Assembly: GCA_963666765.1 (NCBI GenBank)
Contig: OY762933.1
Span: 2,604,001-2,668,000, forward strand
DNA: 64,000 nt
Direction: 5' to 3'
Source of the DNA: Foliamicus sp963666765
GTDB lineage: Bacteria > Pseudomonadota > Gammaproteobacteria > Steroidobacterales > Foliamicaceae
Shown here: in pieces, positions 8,519 to 17,577 of the stretch
Layout: each line of letters begins with the position of its first letter
How positions within the stretch are numbered: position 1 is the stretch's first letter
Notes under the pieces: model-generated
What the model was told of the DNA's origin: nothing
What the model saw: only the letters and a program-made list of their open reading frames with translations
The model's database searches: none
Made by a program: the position numbers and the translations under genes

Positions 8519-11248
8519 TCAAATGAGATTGTGTTCCCGGGCGACCCGCATCGCTTCGGTGCGCCGGTTTACGGAAAGTTTGCGGAACACGTTCTTGAGG
8601 TGGAACTTGACCGTGTGCTCGGTCATATACAGGGCCCTGGCGATCTGCTTGTTGGAGCGGCCCAGCGAGAGCTCCCACAGCACCTCCATTTCGCGCGGAC
8701 TCAGGGAGACGCGGTTGGACGCATCGGGGCGCTTTTCGGCCGACTGCTGAATCAGGTTGATCGCTTCGCCCACAAAGCGCCGGGTTGCCGTCTCGCCGGG
8801 CTTTCTCCGCCAATAGCTCTGGGCGTGGCGCAGCAGCGCCAGCATTGAGCCAGGTCGTGCGATCGCGCCCGTCAGTCCCTCGGGCCTCGCCATCGCAATG
8901 GCCTGCGCCAGCAGTTCGAGGGCTTCGCGGCGCCGATCAAGGCGGTAGAGCTGCGCCGCGCGGGTGACGCGCACGCGCAGCAGCAGGAATTCCGCACCCA
9001 GCTTTTTGCAGCAATCTTCGGCGTCCTGCAGGAAGGCCTCTCCATCGGCGCGGTCCGTGTCTCCGCAATAGCCGGCGAGCGCCAGCATGGCATGCACATG
9101 GTTGCGCCACCAGAAACGCTTCTCCCGCCACAGCCCCGGGGGGTGTCTGTCGCGGACCTTCCGGGCAATCACTCCTGCGGCCAGCCGGTCGCCTTTCTCC
9201 ACCGCCACATGCAATGCCATGGAATCCGCGTGCCTGCCGAGGCGCTCCATGGAGCGCTCGCGCGCCAGGCGTCTGGCCCGGTCAATGATGGCGTTTGCCG
9301 CTTCGATGTCTCCGTGCAACAGGGCGCGGTCAACCGTGGTTTCCAGTCCCAGCGCATAGATCTCGAACCATCCGTCGTAGCGCGCCGTATGCTCAAGGGA
9401 AATCTCGAATCTCTGCCAATCCTCGTCGCTGAGTTCGTTGCGCCAGAACAGCAGCGCACCCAGGGCCACATCCGACAGGGACTTGAGCCCGCTGTCGCTG
9501 CCGAAGTTGTCGGACGCCATCGAACTGCTCTCGCGGGCATCGGCAAGCGCCTGGTTGATTCGGCCCACATGGAAATTGTTGACTGCGGCATGCACGTAGC
9601 AGTAATTGAGACCGAGCACGGAGTCGGCCTGGCGCATATAGCGCATGGCGGCGCGCAGGGTGGTCTCGGCGGTGCGGAATTGTCCGCAATAGATTTGCGT
9701 CACCACTCTCTGGCAGGCCAGCACGCCGTCGGTGATTCTGTCGGGCTCTCCGTTGGGCAAGACGTTCTGCTTCCGTTCGGCCACGGCATGCAGGGCAGCT
9801 TCATCGTCCTCGTACGCGCAAAGCAGTGCGCCGATATTGAGAGCGTCGCGGGAAAACCACTTGCCCCAGTCCACGTCGCCGTTCATTCTTTCGCGCTGCG
9901 CGCAGGCGCGGTCGAAATGGCCCCTGGCCGACGCCACGTTGCCCATCTTCAAGAGCAGGTATGACTTTGCGATTTCAAGCCGCGGGAACAGCGTGACCTG
10001 GTCCTCGGGAACGAGGCTCAGGAGGTTGCGCAGGTAGCCGATCCCTCCGAACAGGATGAGTTCCCAGCCGCCTGCCGACTCGATCAGCTGCGCCGCCCTC
10101 GTCATGTCCCCGGCCAGGACGGCGTGTCGCACGGCATGCTGCGTATCGCCATCGTGCTCGAACCACAGCGACGCCCGCGCGTGCAGTTGCTTCACGCGGT
10201 CCGCTTCGCGCTCCCCCAGCAAGCCCGTCAGAAACTCCGCGAACAGGTGGTGGTAGCGATACCATTCGCCCTCTTCATCGAGCCGCACGATCAGTGCGCT
10301 GAGATCGCTCAGCGAGTGGAGTATCTTCGAGGCATCGCCGCCGCCATACACCGCGTTGGCGAGTTCGACGTTGAACTGGTCCAGAATGGCCGTACGGGTC
10401 AATAGCTGCTGGTGCTTGTCCGCCAGCCCGCGCACGACCTGCTCGGAGAAGAAGTCCGCGATGTGTCCCTCGCGTCCGGTCATGGCGCGCATGTCGAACG
10501 AGCTGCCGCCCACATAGGCCAGGCGGGCTAGCTGCACCGCCACCGGCCATCCCTCCGTCGTGGACTGAATGGTTCCCAGCACTTCGTCGTTGCAGATGTT
10601 GCCCAGGGCCTGCTGCATTTCGGAATGGGAGAACCGCAGCATCTCGGCGCCGATTTCAATTCCCCGCCCGGTAAGGCAGAGTTGCGCAACGTTGAATGCC
10701 GGCCGGTGACGGGCGCTGATGATCAGGTGGAAGTTGCCGGGCGCATTGTCGATCAGCATGTCCATCAAGCGGTCGATCGATTCGGATTCCAGGCGGTGGT
10801 AATCGTCGAGGATCAGAACCACGGGTTTGCCGGCGGCCTCGACCGACGACAGGAACCGGACCAGAACCGATTCCAGCGGCAGTTCGGTAAGCCCCTGTTC
10901 CGCGAACATTTCGAGCTGCCCCAGTTCCACTCCCGCTTCCGCGAGCGCGAAAATGGAGTAGCACAGAAAGCGGTAGGTGTCCGCGTCCTGCCCATCCAGT
11001 GTCAGCCAGCCTGCCTTGCATCCCGCCCCGGCCAGGCGCCCCCGCCACTGCGTCAAAAGCGTGGTCTTCCCGTAGCCCGCCGGCGCAATGACGATGGACG
11101 CCTGGTAGTTCAGAAGATCGTCGAGGGAGTCGACCAGGTCGGAACGCTCGATCAGGGAATGATGTCCCAGGGGCGGCCTCAACTTGCCGCGCAGCACCCA
11201 GGGACCGGTGCCTTTTGCGCTTTTGCCTGATTTTGCTTTAACGCCCAT
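8519..11248 (-). CDS. MalT-like LuxR-family transcriptional activator
   Basis: The roughly 909-aa product has MalT/LAL architecture. An N-terminal STAND-type NTPase has the P-loop APAGYGKTTLLTQW (about residue 52) and a Walker B-like VVLILDDYHR. A long helical repeat region with TPR-like helices forms the sensor arm, and the C terminus is a LuxR helix-turn-helix (LSPREMEVLWELSLGRSNKQ). Such proteins bind an inducer plus ATP, oligomerise and activate catabolic operons. I place the start at ATG 11248. An in-frame TTG at 11269 would add seven residues, but those codons lie inside the inverted repeat of the adjacent MITE-like element. It is convergent with the TonB-hyuB-MFS genes and downstream of the hyuA-hyuB-NCS1 operon, so it is the likely regulator of one or both. 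Confidence 0.88.
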   Translation of the reverse strand: MGVKAKSGKSAKGTGPWVLRGKLRPPLGHHSLIERSDLVDSLDDLLNYQASIVIAPAGYGKTTLLTQWRGRLAGAGCKAGWLTLDGQDADTYRFLCYSIFALAEAGVELGQLEMFAEQGLTELPLESVLVRFLSSVEAAGKPVVLILDDYHRLESESIDRLMDMLIDNAPGNFHLIISARHRPAFNVAQLCLTGRGIEIGAEMLRFSHSEMQQALGNICNDEVLGTIQSTTEGWPVAVQLARLAYVGGSSFDMRAMTGREGHIADFFSEQVVRGLADKHQQLLTRTAILDQFNVELANAVYGGGDASKILHSLSDLSALIVRLDEEGEWYRYHHLFAEFLTGLLGEREADRVKQLHARASLWFEHDGDTQHAVRHAVLAGDMTRAAQLIESAGGWELILFGGIGYLRNLLSLVPEDQVTLFPRLEIAKSYLLLKMGNVASARGHFDRACAQRERMNGDVDWGKWFSRDALNIGALLCAYEDDEAALHAVAERKQNVLPNGEPDRITDGVLACQRVVTQIYCGQFRTAETTLRAAMRYMRQADSVLGLNYCYVHAAVNNFHVGRINQALADARESSSMASDNFGSDSGLKSLSDVALGALLFWRNELSDEDWQRFEISLEHTARYDGWFEIYALGLETTVDRALLHGDIEAANAIIDRARRLARERSMERLGRHADSMALHVAVEKGDRLAAGVIARKVRDRHPPGLWREKRFWWRNHVHAMLALAGYCGDTDRADGEAFLQDAEDCCKKLGAEFLLLRVRVTRAAQLYRLDRRREALELLAQAIAMARPEGLTGAIARPGSMLALLRHAQSYWRRKPGETATRRFVGEAINLIQQSAEKRPDASNRVSLSPREMEVLWELSLGRSNKQIARALYMTEHTVKFHLKNVFRKLSVNRRTEAMRVAREHNLI

Positions 11249-11253
11249 GTCTA

Positions 11254-11413
11254 GTGTCGTGTCCCACAAATACCTTCGCTAATCTGCGGCCCTTTTTCCT
11301 CCCCGGCTGCGTTGCTCCTCCTTATGTGGGGCCTGCCACACTGCGTCGTCGCGCCTTGCCGGGAAGGAAAAATGCCTCGCATCTTAAGCAAAGTTATTTG
11401 TGGGACACGACAC
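11254..11413. repeat. MITE-like 160-bp imperfect palindrome
   Basis: The ends are a perfect 19-base inverted repeat: GTGTCGTGTCCCACAAATA at 11254-11272 and its complement at 11395-11413. The interior continues to pair imperfectly (TTTTTCCT and CCCGGC blocks against their complements), so the whole element can fold into one long hairpin. There is no transposase, as expected of a non-autonomous MITE. I see no obvious target duplication. It sits between the start of the LuxR-type gene and the stop of the NCS1 gene and would be transcribed as a hairpin between them. Confidence 0.7.
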
Positions 11414-11459
11414 CGGGAGGACCGAACGGGGGTCCGCAAGAGGTTTTCAGGTTATCAAA

Positions 11460-12722
11460 TCATGTGGGACGCACCAAGACGCCCGCGCGACCAAAACCAC
11501 CACCCAGAATCACGCTCAGCGCCCCTGCGACCACGATGGAGTCGAGTGCCGCTACCGAAGTCAGCGTGAACAGGCCGAAGTGAGAGGAAGCCCCTGCGCC
11601 CACTGCCGCCATCCAGCTTGCCAGGGCCTTCAGCGAGAGGCGCGGGCGCTTGCTCAATTCCACATCGTCGAAGCGTTTGCGGAAAAGCAGGGTATCGACC
11701 AGGTAGATGCTTGAGATCGGAGGAATGGTGATCCCGAGCAATACCAGGTACTCGATCAGATAGTCGCCGGCCCCGGCCAGGGCCAGGAGCGTGCCGAGCG
11801 TCCCCACCCCCACAATGAGCACCCTGAGATCCAGACGTCGAAAGACCGTTGCCAGCGCCAGCGCCCCGGAGTACACCGAGAGCACGTTCGAAGACCAGGC
11901 AGCCAGTATCAGCAGCAGGAAGGCCGGAATGCCGATTCCCAGCGCGATCATTACTTTCAGCAGGTCCGGTTCGCTGTACGCGATGGAAGGAATGGCGGTA
12001 CAGAACAGAAGGATCGGAAATGAAATGGCCAGCGCGACGAAGGCCGAGCCCAGCGCGGCGCGCCTGGAACGCGCGAACCGCGCGTAATCGGGCTGTATCG
12101 TCACGCCGGCAATATAACTGCCAACGATCGCCGAAATGGCGGTGGTGAGCGTCATCGGAGTACCTCCGGTGGGCTCGATCCACTGATCCAGTTGCGGCAG
12201 GGAGAGCCAGGCCGCCATCATCAGGAAGGCAAGCATCACCGGAACCAGCGCCAGCGCCAGCTTGTCTATGCCCTTGAACCCGGTAATGGTCACGGCCACG
12301 ATTAGCCCGCCGCCCAGGACCATGTAGAGCTCCACCGGCCAGTCGACGCCGAATACGCTGCGGCCCATGAGATTGGCGGCCCTGCCGAACAGCGCGCTGG
12401 TTACGCCGAACCAGCCGATCAGGGTCATGGACACCACGGTGCTGGCGATTCTTCCGCCCCAGCGGCCGAACGCGAATTCGTTGAGCATGTATGCGGACAG
12501 CCCGGATTTCTGGCCGCAGAGCCCGGTGAGCGCGGCCATTGAACCGAGAATCAAACACCCGCAGATGAACGCGATTGCCGCATCGCGCAGGCCGAGGCTG
12601 GCGCCGAGGTTGGCCGCCATCAGGAAGGCCGGCACCGCAATGGTGCCGCCCACAATCACCAGCGCGATATGCCAGCCCGTATAGGTGGCCGAGACGGGGA
12701 CCTGAGACTTGGAAAAATCCAT
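11460..12722 (-). CDS. NCS1-family permease (second paralogue)
   Basis: The 420-aa product is a polytopic membrane carrier of the nucleobase/hydantoin NCS1 family. The opening MDFSKSQVPVSATYTGWH, the first helix IVGGTIAVPAFLMAANLG and the later VTIQPDYARFARSRR (equivalent to the DLTRYARS motif of the other copy) support this. The frame stays open upstream, but that part overlaps hyuB in another frame, so I use the ATG at 12722. It follows hyuB by ten bases and is the last gene of a hyuA-hyuB-permease operon, which suggests import of the compound hydrolysed by HyuAB. Confidence 0.87.
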   Translation of the reverse strand: MDFSKSQVPVSATYTGWHIALVIVGGTIAVPAFLMAANLGASLGLRDAAIAFICGCLILGSMAALTGLCGQKSGLSAYMLNEFAFGRWGGRIASTVVSMTLIGWFGVTSALFGRAANLMGRSVFGVDWPVELYMVLGGGLIVAVTITGFKGIDKLALALVPVMLAFLMMAAWLSLPQLDQWIEPTGGTPMTLTTAISAIVGSYIAGVTIQPDYARFARSRRAALGSAFVALAISFPILLFCTAIPSIAYSEPDLLKVMIALGIGIPAFLLLILAAWSSNVLSVYSGALALATVFRRLDLRVLIVGVGTLGTLLALAGAGDYLIEYLVLLGITIPPISSIYLVDTLLFRKRFDDVELSKRPRLSLKALASWMAAVGAGASSHFGLFTLTSVAALDSIVVAGALSVILGGGFGRAGVLVRPT

Positions 12723-12732
12723 CCGCGGGGCC

Positions 12733-14406
12733 TCATCCGCTGAACCCGAACACCTCGTCCGCCCGCTCGCGGGTGAGATAGCCGTTCTTGATGTCCTGTT
12801 CGATTTCGGCGCGCTTGCGTTCCCTGGGATCGCCGTAGCCGCCGCCCGTGGCCGACACCAGCCGAATGCAATCGCCCTGCTCCGCGCGGACCATGGTGCA
12901 CATGGAGTAGCGCTCCTCTTCCCCGGACTTGCGCAGGATCTCGGCGTAGTTTGTGGATCCCTCAAGGCCTTCCTCGATCGGCCAGGGACGCGCTTCCGTG
13001 CGGCTGGCGGCATAGGTGAGAAACACTTCCGGCGAGACCACGCGGTAATCGAGAACCACGCCCTTGCCGCCCCGGTACTTTCCTTCCCCGCCGGCTTCGT
13101 TGTGAAATGCGTACTGCTCGACCTGCAACCCATAACGGGTTTCGAACAGTTCCACCGGCACGTTGAAGGTTTCGCCATTGCCGCAGCAGAACTGCCCGCT
13201 GTCGCCGTCCACTCCATCCGAAGCGCCCCAGCCGCCCACCAGCGGCTGACCCATGACGAACAGGTCTCCGGTGTCCGGGTGCATGCCGGATATGAAATTG
13301 GCGCCCACCGTGCGCTGGTGTCCCGCGGAAAGCCGGTCGGACAGGGCCGGAGCGAGCGCCTTCCACATCACGTCGATGGCGGCGATCAGCGACTCGTAAT
13401 AGAGCGAGACCGGCGCCGGAGAAGTTGCGCTGATGACCGTGCCTTCCGGGCAGATCACTTCCAGCGGCCGGAAGCAGCCGCCGTTGGCCGGGATTTCGGT
13501 GTTGGTGATGGCCTTGAACAGGCAGCGCGCGCCGGTGATCAGGCCCGTGTAGGCGCAATTGATCGGCCCCTGGGCCTGCTCGCTGGTGCCGGTGAAGTCC
13601 GCGGTGATCCTGCCGTTTCCGATGGTTACCTTGCACTGGATTTCGAAGGGGCCGTTGCCGAGCCCGTCGCTTTCCACGATGTCCGTCGCCTCGAAGGAGC
13701 CGGCCGGCAGCTTGCGAATCTCCTCGATAGTCATGCGTTCGCCGTAGTCGAGCAGGTCCTCCATCGCCTCCAGGACGGATTCCACGCCGTACTTGGAGGC
13801 CAGTTCCCGAATCCGGGCCGCGCCCACACGCGCCGCCGCCACACCGGAATGCATGTCGCCGATGGTGGATTCGGGAAGGCGGACGTTGTCGCGAATGATC
13901 TGCACCAGCGCCTGGTTCAGCTCGCCGCCCGAGTAGAGCTTGAGAAACCGGAAATGAAGCCCTTCCTGGTAAATCTCCGTCGATTCCGTCGATACGCTGC
14001 CTGGTTGGGCGCCCCCCACCTCGGTCCAGTGGGCCTTGTTCACCGTGAACGCGATGAGCCTCCGGTCGTGGAACACCGGCACGATGATGACCACGTCCGA
14101 AAGATGCGTCCCGCCGCCGCAATAGGGGCTGTTGGTGATGAAGGTGTCGCCCTCGGCGATGTCGCCCGGTTCCGGGTAGTGCTTCAGAAGGTCCTGAACG
14201 GCCGTGTCCAGCGTGGCCAGAAAGGCGGTCACGCCGTTCCCTTGCGCCAGGAGATTGCCCCTCGCATCCGTGGCGCCCACGGCGAAGTCGGTGGTTTCAT
14301 AAATGATGGGGCTCATGCTGGTGCGGATGACCGCCTCGAACATTTCGTCGCCCAGCGCCACGATGCAGTCCTTGATGACTTCCCGGTCGAATGACGTGGA
14401 ACTCAT
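12733..14406 (-). CDS. hyuB: Hydantoinase B/oxoprolinase family protein (copy 2)
   Basis: The 557-aa product is a HyuB subunit: SSTSFDREVIKDCIVALGDE at the N terminus, FITNSPYCGGGTHLSDVVI, VNKAHWTEVGGAQPGSVS and the C-terminal VSATGGGYGDPRERKRAEI. It starts 13 bases after hyuA and is followed by an NCS1 permease gene, so this is a complete hyuA-hyuB-transporter operon. With HyuA it should form the ATP-dependent hydrolase of a cyclic amide such as N-methylhydantoin or 5-oxoproline. A GGAGGA ribosome binding site precedes the ATG. It differs clearly from the HyuB at 5449-7119, so the two are paralogues rather than a recent duplication. Confidence 0.92.
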   Translation of the reverse strand: MSSTSFDREVIKDCIVALGDEMFEAVIRTSMSPIIYETTDFAVGATDARGNLLAQGNGVTAFLATLDTAVQDLLKHYPEPGDIAEGDTFITNSPYCGGGTHLSDVVIIVPVFHDRRLIAFTVNKAHWTEVGGAQPGSVSTESTEIYQEGLHFRFLKLYSGGELNQALVQIIRDNVRLPESTIGDMHSGVAAARVGAARIRELASKYGVESVLEAMEDLLDYGERMTIEEIRKLPAGSFEATDIVESDGLGNGPFEIQCKVTIGNGRITADFTGTSEQAQGPINCAYTGLITGARCLFKAITNTEIPANGGCFRPLEVICPEGTVISATSPAPVSLYYESLIAAIDVMWKALAPALSDRLSAGHQRTVGANFISGMHPDTGDLFVMGQPLVGGWGASDGVDGDSGQFCCGNGETFNVPVELFETRYGLQVEQYAFHNEAGGEGKYRGGKGVVLDYRVVSPEVFLTYAASRTEARPWPIEEGLEGSTNYAEILRKSGEEERYSMCTMVRAEQGDCIRLVSATGGGYGDPRERKRAEIEQDIKNGYLTRERADEVFGFSG

Positions 14407-14419
14407 GGTTCTCCTCCGG

Positions 14420-16498
14420 CTATTTCAGCTCGATGTGATAGTTGCCGTAGCGGTCCAGCGAAACGGTTCGGCCGGGGGGCACGGGAAGCGTCACCGAGAC
14501 CTCCTGGATGACCGCGGGACCTTCCACGTTCATGGTCGAGTCGAGCAGCCCGCCGTCGTAGATCCGCGCCTCATGCCGCCCGTGCGGATGAAAATCCACC
14601 TCGCGCCTGCCCAGCAGGGCCTCCTTGAGCGTTTTTCCCGAAGGCTTGCGTTCCGCAAGTTCCGGCTTGTCCACCTCCGCCGTCGCCACCAGGTGAAAGT
14701 TGACGATCTGGACCGGATTCTCGAGCCGGTACGTGTAGCGCTGCTCGTGGGCCAGGTGAAATTCCTCGATCGCCGCCTCCAGCTCCTCCGCCAGCGCCTG
14801 CCCGCTCAGTTTCAGCGGCACCTTGACCGTATGCTCCTGGCCCTCGTAGCGCATGTCTCCGTGCTGTTCGAAGGCGAGTTCCGCAGCGGTGGAAATGACC
14901 CCGTCGCCGATGTAGTCCTCCTCCGCCTTTTCCCGCAGCCGCGCGAAGGTCTCAAGGACCCGCCGGTGGTTGTCGGCATTGAAGTACAGGGGCCGCGTCT
15001 GGACGTAGTCGCGGCGCAGATCGGTCAGCAGCATGCCCCAGGCGGAAAAGACCGAGGAATTCACCGGCACGATCACCTTGCGGACCTTCAACTCTTCCGC
15101 CAGGGGCAGGGCATGCATCGCGCCGCCGCCTCCGAAAGCGATGAGCGCAAATTCGCGCGGATCATGGCCCTTGTTGGTGGACACCAGCCGCAGGGCGTTG
15201 ACCATGTTGGCGTTGGCGATCTGCACAATGCCGCGGGCAATTTCCTCGCGGCTCAGCGATAGAACCTCTTCCAGCGATGCGAAGGCGCGATTCACCGCCG
15301 ACCAGTCGGGATCGACTTCCCCGCCCACGAAACTGTCGGGATCGATACGGGCAAGAACCAGGTTGGCGTCGGTGGTGGTGACGCGCGTTCCGCCGCGGCC
15401 GTAGGCGGCCGGACCCGGGTCCGCGCCTGCCGATTGGGGACCTACGTGGAGTTTTCCTCCCGCGTCCACCCAGGCTATGGACCCGCCGCCCGTGCCGATT
15501 TCGACGATCTCCGACACAGGCGTCTGGATCGGGTAGCCGGGGGACTTGCGGGTCTTCTCAATGTGATACTCGGTGGTTACGCGGACCCTGCCGTTTTCGA
15601 CCAGCGCGCACTTGGCCGTGGTGCCGCCGATGTCGAGCACGATCAGGTTGGGTTCGCCGATGAGCTTGCCCAGGTAGGCGGCCGCGAATATGCCGCTGGC
15701 CGGTCCCGATTCGACCATCGCGATGGGGTTGCGCTTGGCGGCTTCCGCTGTCGTGATGCCACCGTTGGATTGCATCATGTACGGGCCGCGCCGGAAGCCG
15801 CCCTGCTCGAGGCTCGACTGCAGCCGTTCGATGTAGGCCTCGGCGATCGGATGCACGTAGGCGGCCAGCACCGTGGTATTGGTTCGCTCGTACTCCCGCC
15901 ATTCGCGGGATACTTCGTGGGACGCGATAACAGAAGCCTCCGGCCACTGGCGCCGGATTTCTTCGGCGGCCTGCTGTTCGTTGGACGGGTTGATGTAGGC
16001 ATGCAGAAAGGCGATCGCGATCGCTTCCACGCCTTCGCTCTTGAGGTAGTCGATCTGCTCCGGAAGCGAACTTAAGTTCACGGCTTCCTGAATTTCCCCG
16101 TGATACGTGGTTCTTTCCGGAAGTTCCAGCCTCAGATACCGGTCCACGAACGGCTTCGGCTTGCGGAAATTGAAGTTGAAGAGGTCCGGCCGGTTGCCCC
16201 GCGCTATTTCCAGCACGTCGCGAAAGCCCCGTGTCGTGATCAGCGCGGTCTTTGCGCCCTTGCGCTCCGTGAGCGCGTTGATGACCACCGTGCATCCATG
16301 GGCAAAGAAATCAAGCTCGGAAGGCTCGGCATTCAGCTTCTCGAGGCTCGACATGACGCCGAGCTCAAAGTCCGGAGGCGTGGTGTCAACCTTGGAACAA
16401 TGGACCTCGCTGCCGTCCTTCCCCACGCGGTAGAGCACGAGGTCGGTAAACGTCCCCCCCACGTCGCTGGCGGCACGCGCAATAGGCCTACCTTTCAT
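14420..16498 (-). CDS. hyuA: Hydantoinase A/oxoprolinase family protein
   Basis: The 692-aa product is the ATP-binding partner of HyuB. It starts with ASDVGGTFTDLVLYRVGKD, the phosphate-binding motif of the actin/ASKHA-like fold used by HyuA. It also contains IVLDIGGTTAKCALVENG, the second phosphate-binding motif, and the family stretch FALIAFGGGGAMHALPLAEE. It is the first large gene of the operon. A 59-aa open frame with a strong ribosome binding site lies about 80 bases upstream on the same strand and may be the true first gene. It is the only HyuA in the window although two HyuB genes are present. Confidence 0.92.
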   Translation of the reverse strand: MKGRPIARAASDVGGTFTDLVLYRVGKDGSEVHCSKVDTTPPDFELGVMSSLEKLNAEPSELDFFAHGCTVVINALTERKGAKTALITTRGFRDVLEIARGNRPDLFNFNFRKPKPFVDRYLRLELPERTTYHGEIQEAVNLSSLPEQIDYLKSEGVEAIAIAFLHAYINPSNEQQAAEEIRRQWPEASVIASHEVSREWREYERTNTTVLAAYVHPIAEAYIERLQSSLEQGGFRRGPYMMQSNGGITTAEAAKRNPIAMVESGPASGIFAAAYLGKLIGEPNLIVLDIGGTTAKCALVENGRVRVTTEYHIEKTRKSPGYPIQTPVSEIVEIGTGGGSIAWVDAGGKLHVGPQSAGADPGPAAYGRGGTRVTTTDANLVLARIDPDSFVGGEVDPDWSAVNRAFASLEEVLSLSREEIARGIVQIANANMVNALRLVSTNKGHDPREFALIAFGGGGAMHALPLAEELKVRKVIVPVNSSVFSAWGMLLTDLRRDYVQTRPLYFNADNHRRVLETFARLREKAEEDYIGDGVISTAAELAFEQHGDMRYEGQEHTVKVPLKLSGQALAEELEAAIEEFHLAHEQRYTYRLENPVQIVNFHLVATAEVDKPELAERKPSGKTLKEALLGRREVDFHPHGRHEARIYDGGLLDSTMNVEGPAVIQEVSVTLPVPPGRTVSLDRYGNYHIELK

Positions 16499-16579
16499 GA
16501 GAACTAGGTTAGCGACGAAACCCTGCGAGGAAACCCACCCGTTTGGGCAGGTTGGTGCGCCCGGGGCGGCGCAAGGCGG

Positions 16580-16759
16580 TTATTTGGCCGGAAGGCTTGC
16601 GGTGAACGCGGCTGCTTCTCCCACCCAGCTCTTGAGGTCCCACTCGGACTCTATTCCCGCCTGCTCCACCAGCGCCCATCCCTTCATGACGCGGCCCGTG
16701 ATGTTGGCCGGTTGGGTGTGCGGACGGACTCGCTCAATCAATAATTCGTCTTCAGTCAC
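16580..16759 (-). CDS. Small 59-aa protein upstream of hyuA, unknown function
   Basis: A GTG start preceded by GGGAGG gives a 59-residue product beginning VTEDELLIERVRPHTQPANI and containing MKGWALVEQAGIESEWDLKS. I do not recognise a family. Support comes from the good ribosome binding site, the position ahead of hyuA on the same strand, and a second, broken copy of its central part (the KGWAL region) next to the methyltransferase gene at 17905-17955. It has no membrane segment or cysteine. A role with the hyu operon is possible but not shown. Confidence 0.55.
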   Translation of the reverse strand: MTEDELLIERVRPHTQPANITGRVMKGWALVEQAGIESEWDLKSWVGEAAAFTASLPAK

Positions 16760-16869
16760 ATTTCCTCCCGCCAGTCGGCGCGAGGATTTTATGCGCGACG
16801 TTTCGCTGCGGAATCAAGGGTAAGATTGCTGATGCAACCACTGATGCAATTCCTTGGTGAGGCTTGGTT

Positions 16870-17181
16870 TTGACCAAAAAGCGCTATCAGATTTCCGTAA
16901 CGACTTGTGCCGAGAGCGGGGTTCTTGTAGGGACGAGTCCCGACATTCCCGGCCTCACGCTGGAAGCGGAATCTCGCGATCAACTTTTGGCGGCGGTTTC
17001 CGACGTTGTGCCTCAGTTGCTGACGCGCAACCTCAAATTGCCGGAGAACCAACTCGCAGAATGCGTAGTAGAAGTGATCTTCACCAATCCGTCCGCCGAT
17101 CCCACGCCGGATTCCGCGATGGCGCCATCGTGTCCGCGCATTTTGGTTGAGCATGTGGACGCAGCAATCACACATTCTTGA
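16870..17181 (+). CDS. hicB: HicB-like antitoxin (DUF1902 type)
   Basis: The roughly 103-aa product has the HicB partial RNase-H-like fold: KKRYQISVTTCAESGVLVG, SPDIPGLTLEAESRDQLL and a following helix. DUF1902 HicB antitoxins neutralise the HicA mRNA interferase and often repress their own promoter. I use the TTG at 16870, seven bases after GGTGAGG; a TTG at 16864 is the alternative. The stop overlaps the start of hicA (TGATG), so the pair is translationally coupled. There is no obvious helix-turn-helix at the C terminus. The order is antitoxin first, as in this HicB subfamily. Confidence 0.75.
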   Translation: MTKKRYQISVTTCAESGVLVGTSPDIPGLTLEAESRDQLLAAVSDVVPQLLTRNLKLPENQLAECVVEVIFTNPSADPTPDSAMAPSCPRILVEHVDAAITHS

Positions 17182-17378
17182 TGGCGACCTATGAAAGGGC
17201 GGTAAGAAAAAGACTAAGAAACGCAGGCTGGAGGAAACACCGGCAAGGCCGAACAAGCCATCAGATATGGCGCAATTCTGAAAGGCCGGAACTGGACATA
17301 GTAGTTCCAAGCAAGATCAAGAGCCGACATACGGCAAACAGCGTCCTGAAGCAGGCAGGCCTCGCGAAACTTCCCTGA
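17181..17378 (+). CDS. hicA: HicA-like toxin (mRNA interferase)
   Basis: The 65-aa product fits the small dsRBD-like HicA fold: VRKRLRNAGWRKHRQGRTSH, with the conserved His of the GxSH motif, then strand LDIVVPSKI and the C-terminal helix TANSVLKQAGL. HicA cuts mRNA in ribosome-independent fashion and is held by HicB. The ATG at 17181 shares a base with the hicB stop. The pair appears intact and could be active. It lies at the left border of the accessory block, next to a decayed fic gene. Confidence 0.78.
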   Translation: MATYERAVRKRLRNAGWRKHRQGRTSHQIWRNSERPELDIVVPSKIKSRHTANSVLKQAGLAKLP

Positions 17379-17480
17379 GAAGCCAGACAGGTGAGAGGCC
17401 CCTACGAGACTCGGCTCGGTATGTGGAAGCGGCGCTCAGCATCGTCGACCGCCGCATACCATTGAGCCAAAAAAGAGGCC

Positions 17481-17528
17481 TATTCGGATCATGGATTTGC
17501 GAAAAACCGCAAATATGTGATCCGAATA
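17481..17528. promoter_or_regulatory. Long palindrome upstream of the fic remnant
   Basis: Two 21-base arms at 17481-17501 and 17508-17528 are complementary at 18 positions around a six-base loop. The outer 11 bases are TATTCGGATCA and its complement. A further half-site ATTCAGATCAT lies just downstream at 17537-17547. The location, about 50 bases before the start of a Fic-like reading frame, suggests an operator or regulatory hairpin of the former fic gene. Confidence 0.6.
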
Positions 17529-17577
17529 GAGGAATTATTCAGATCATTCCAATCGAATCAGAACGGAAAGATCCTTC

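Noticed and set aside
12709..14394. Open frame of 561 codons on the plus strand
   Set aside because: Antisense shadow of hyuB copy 2.
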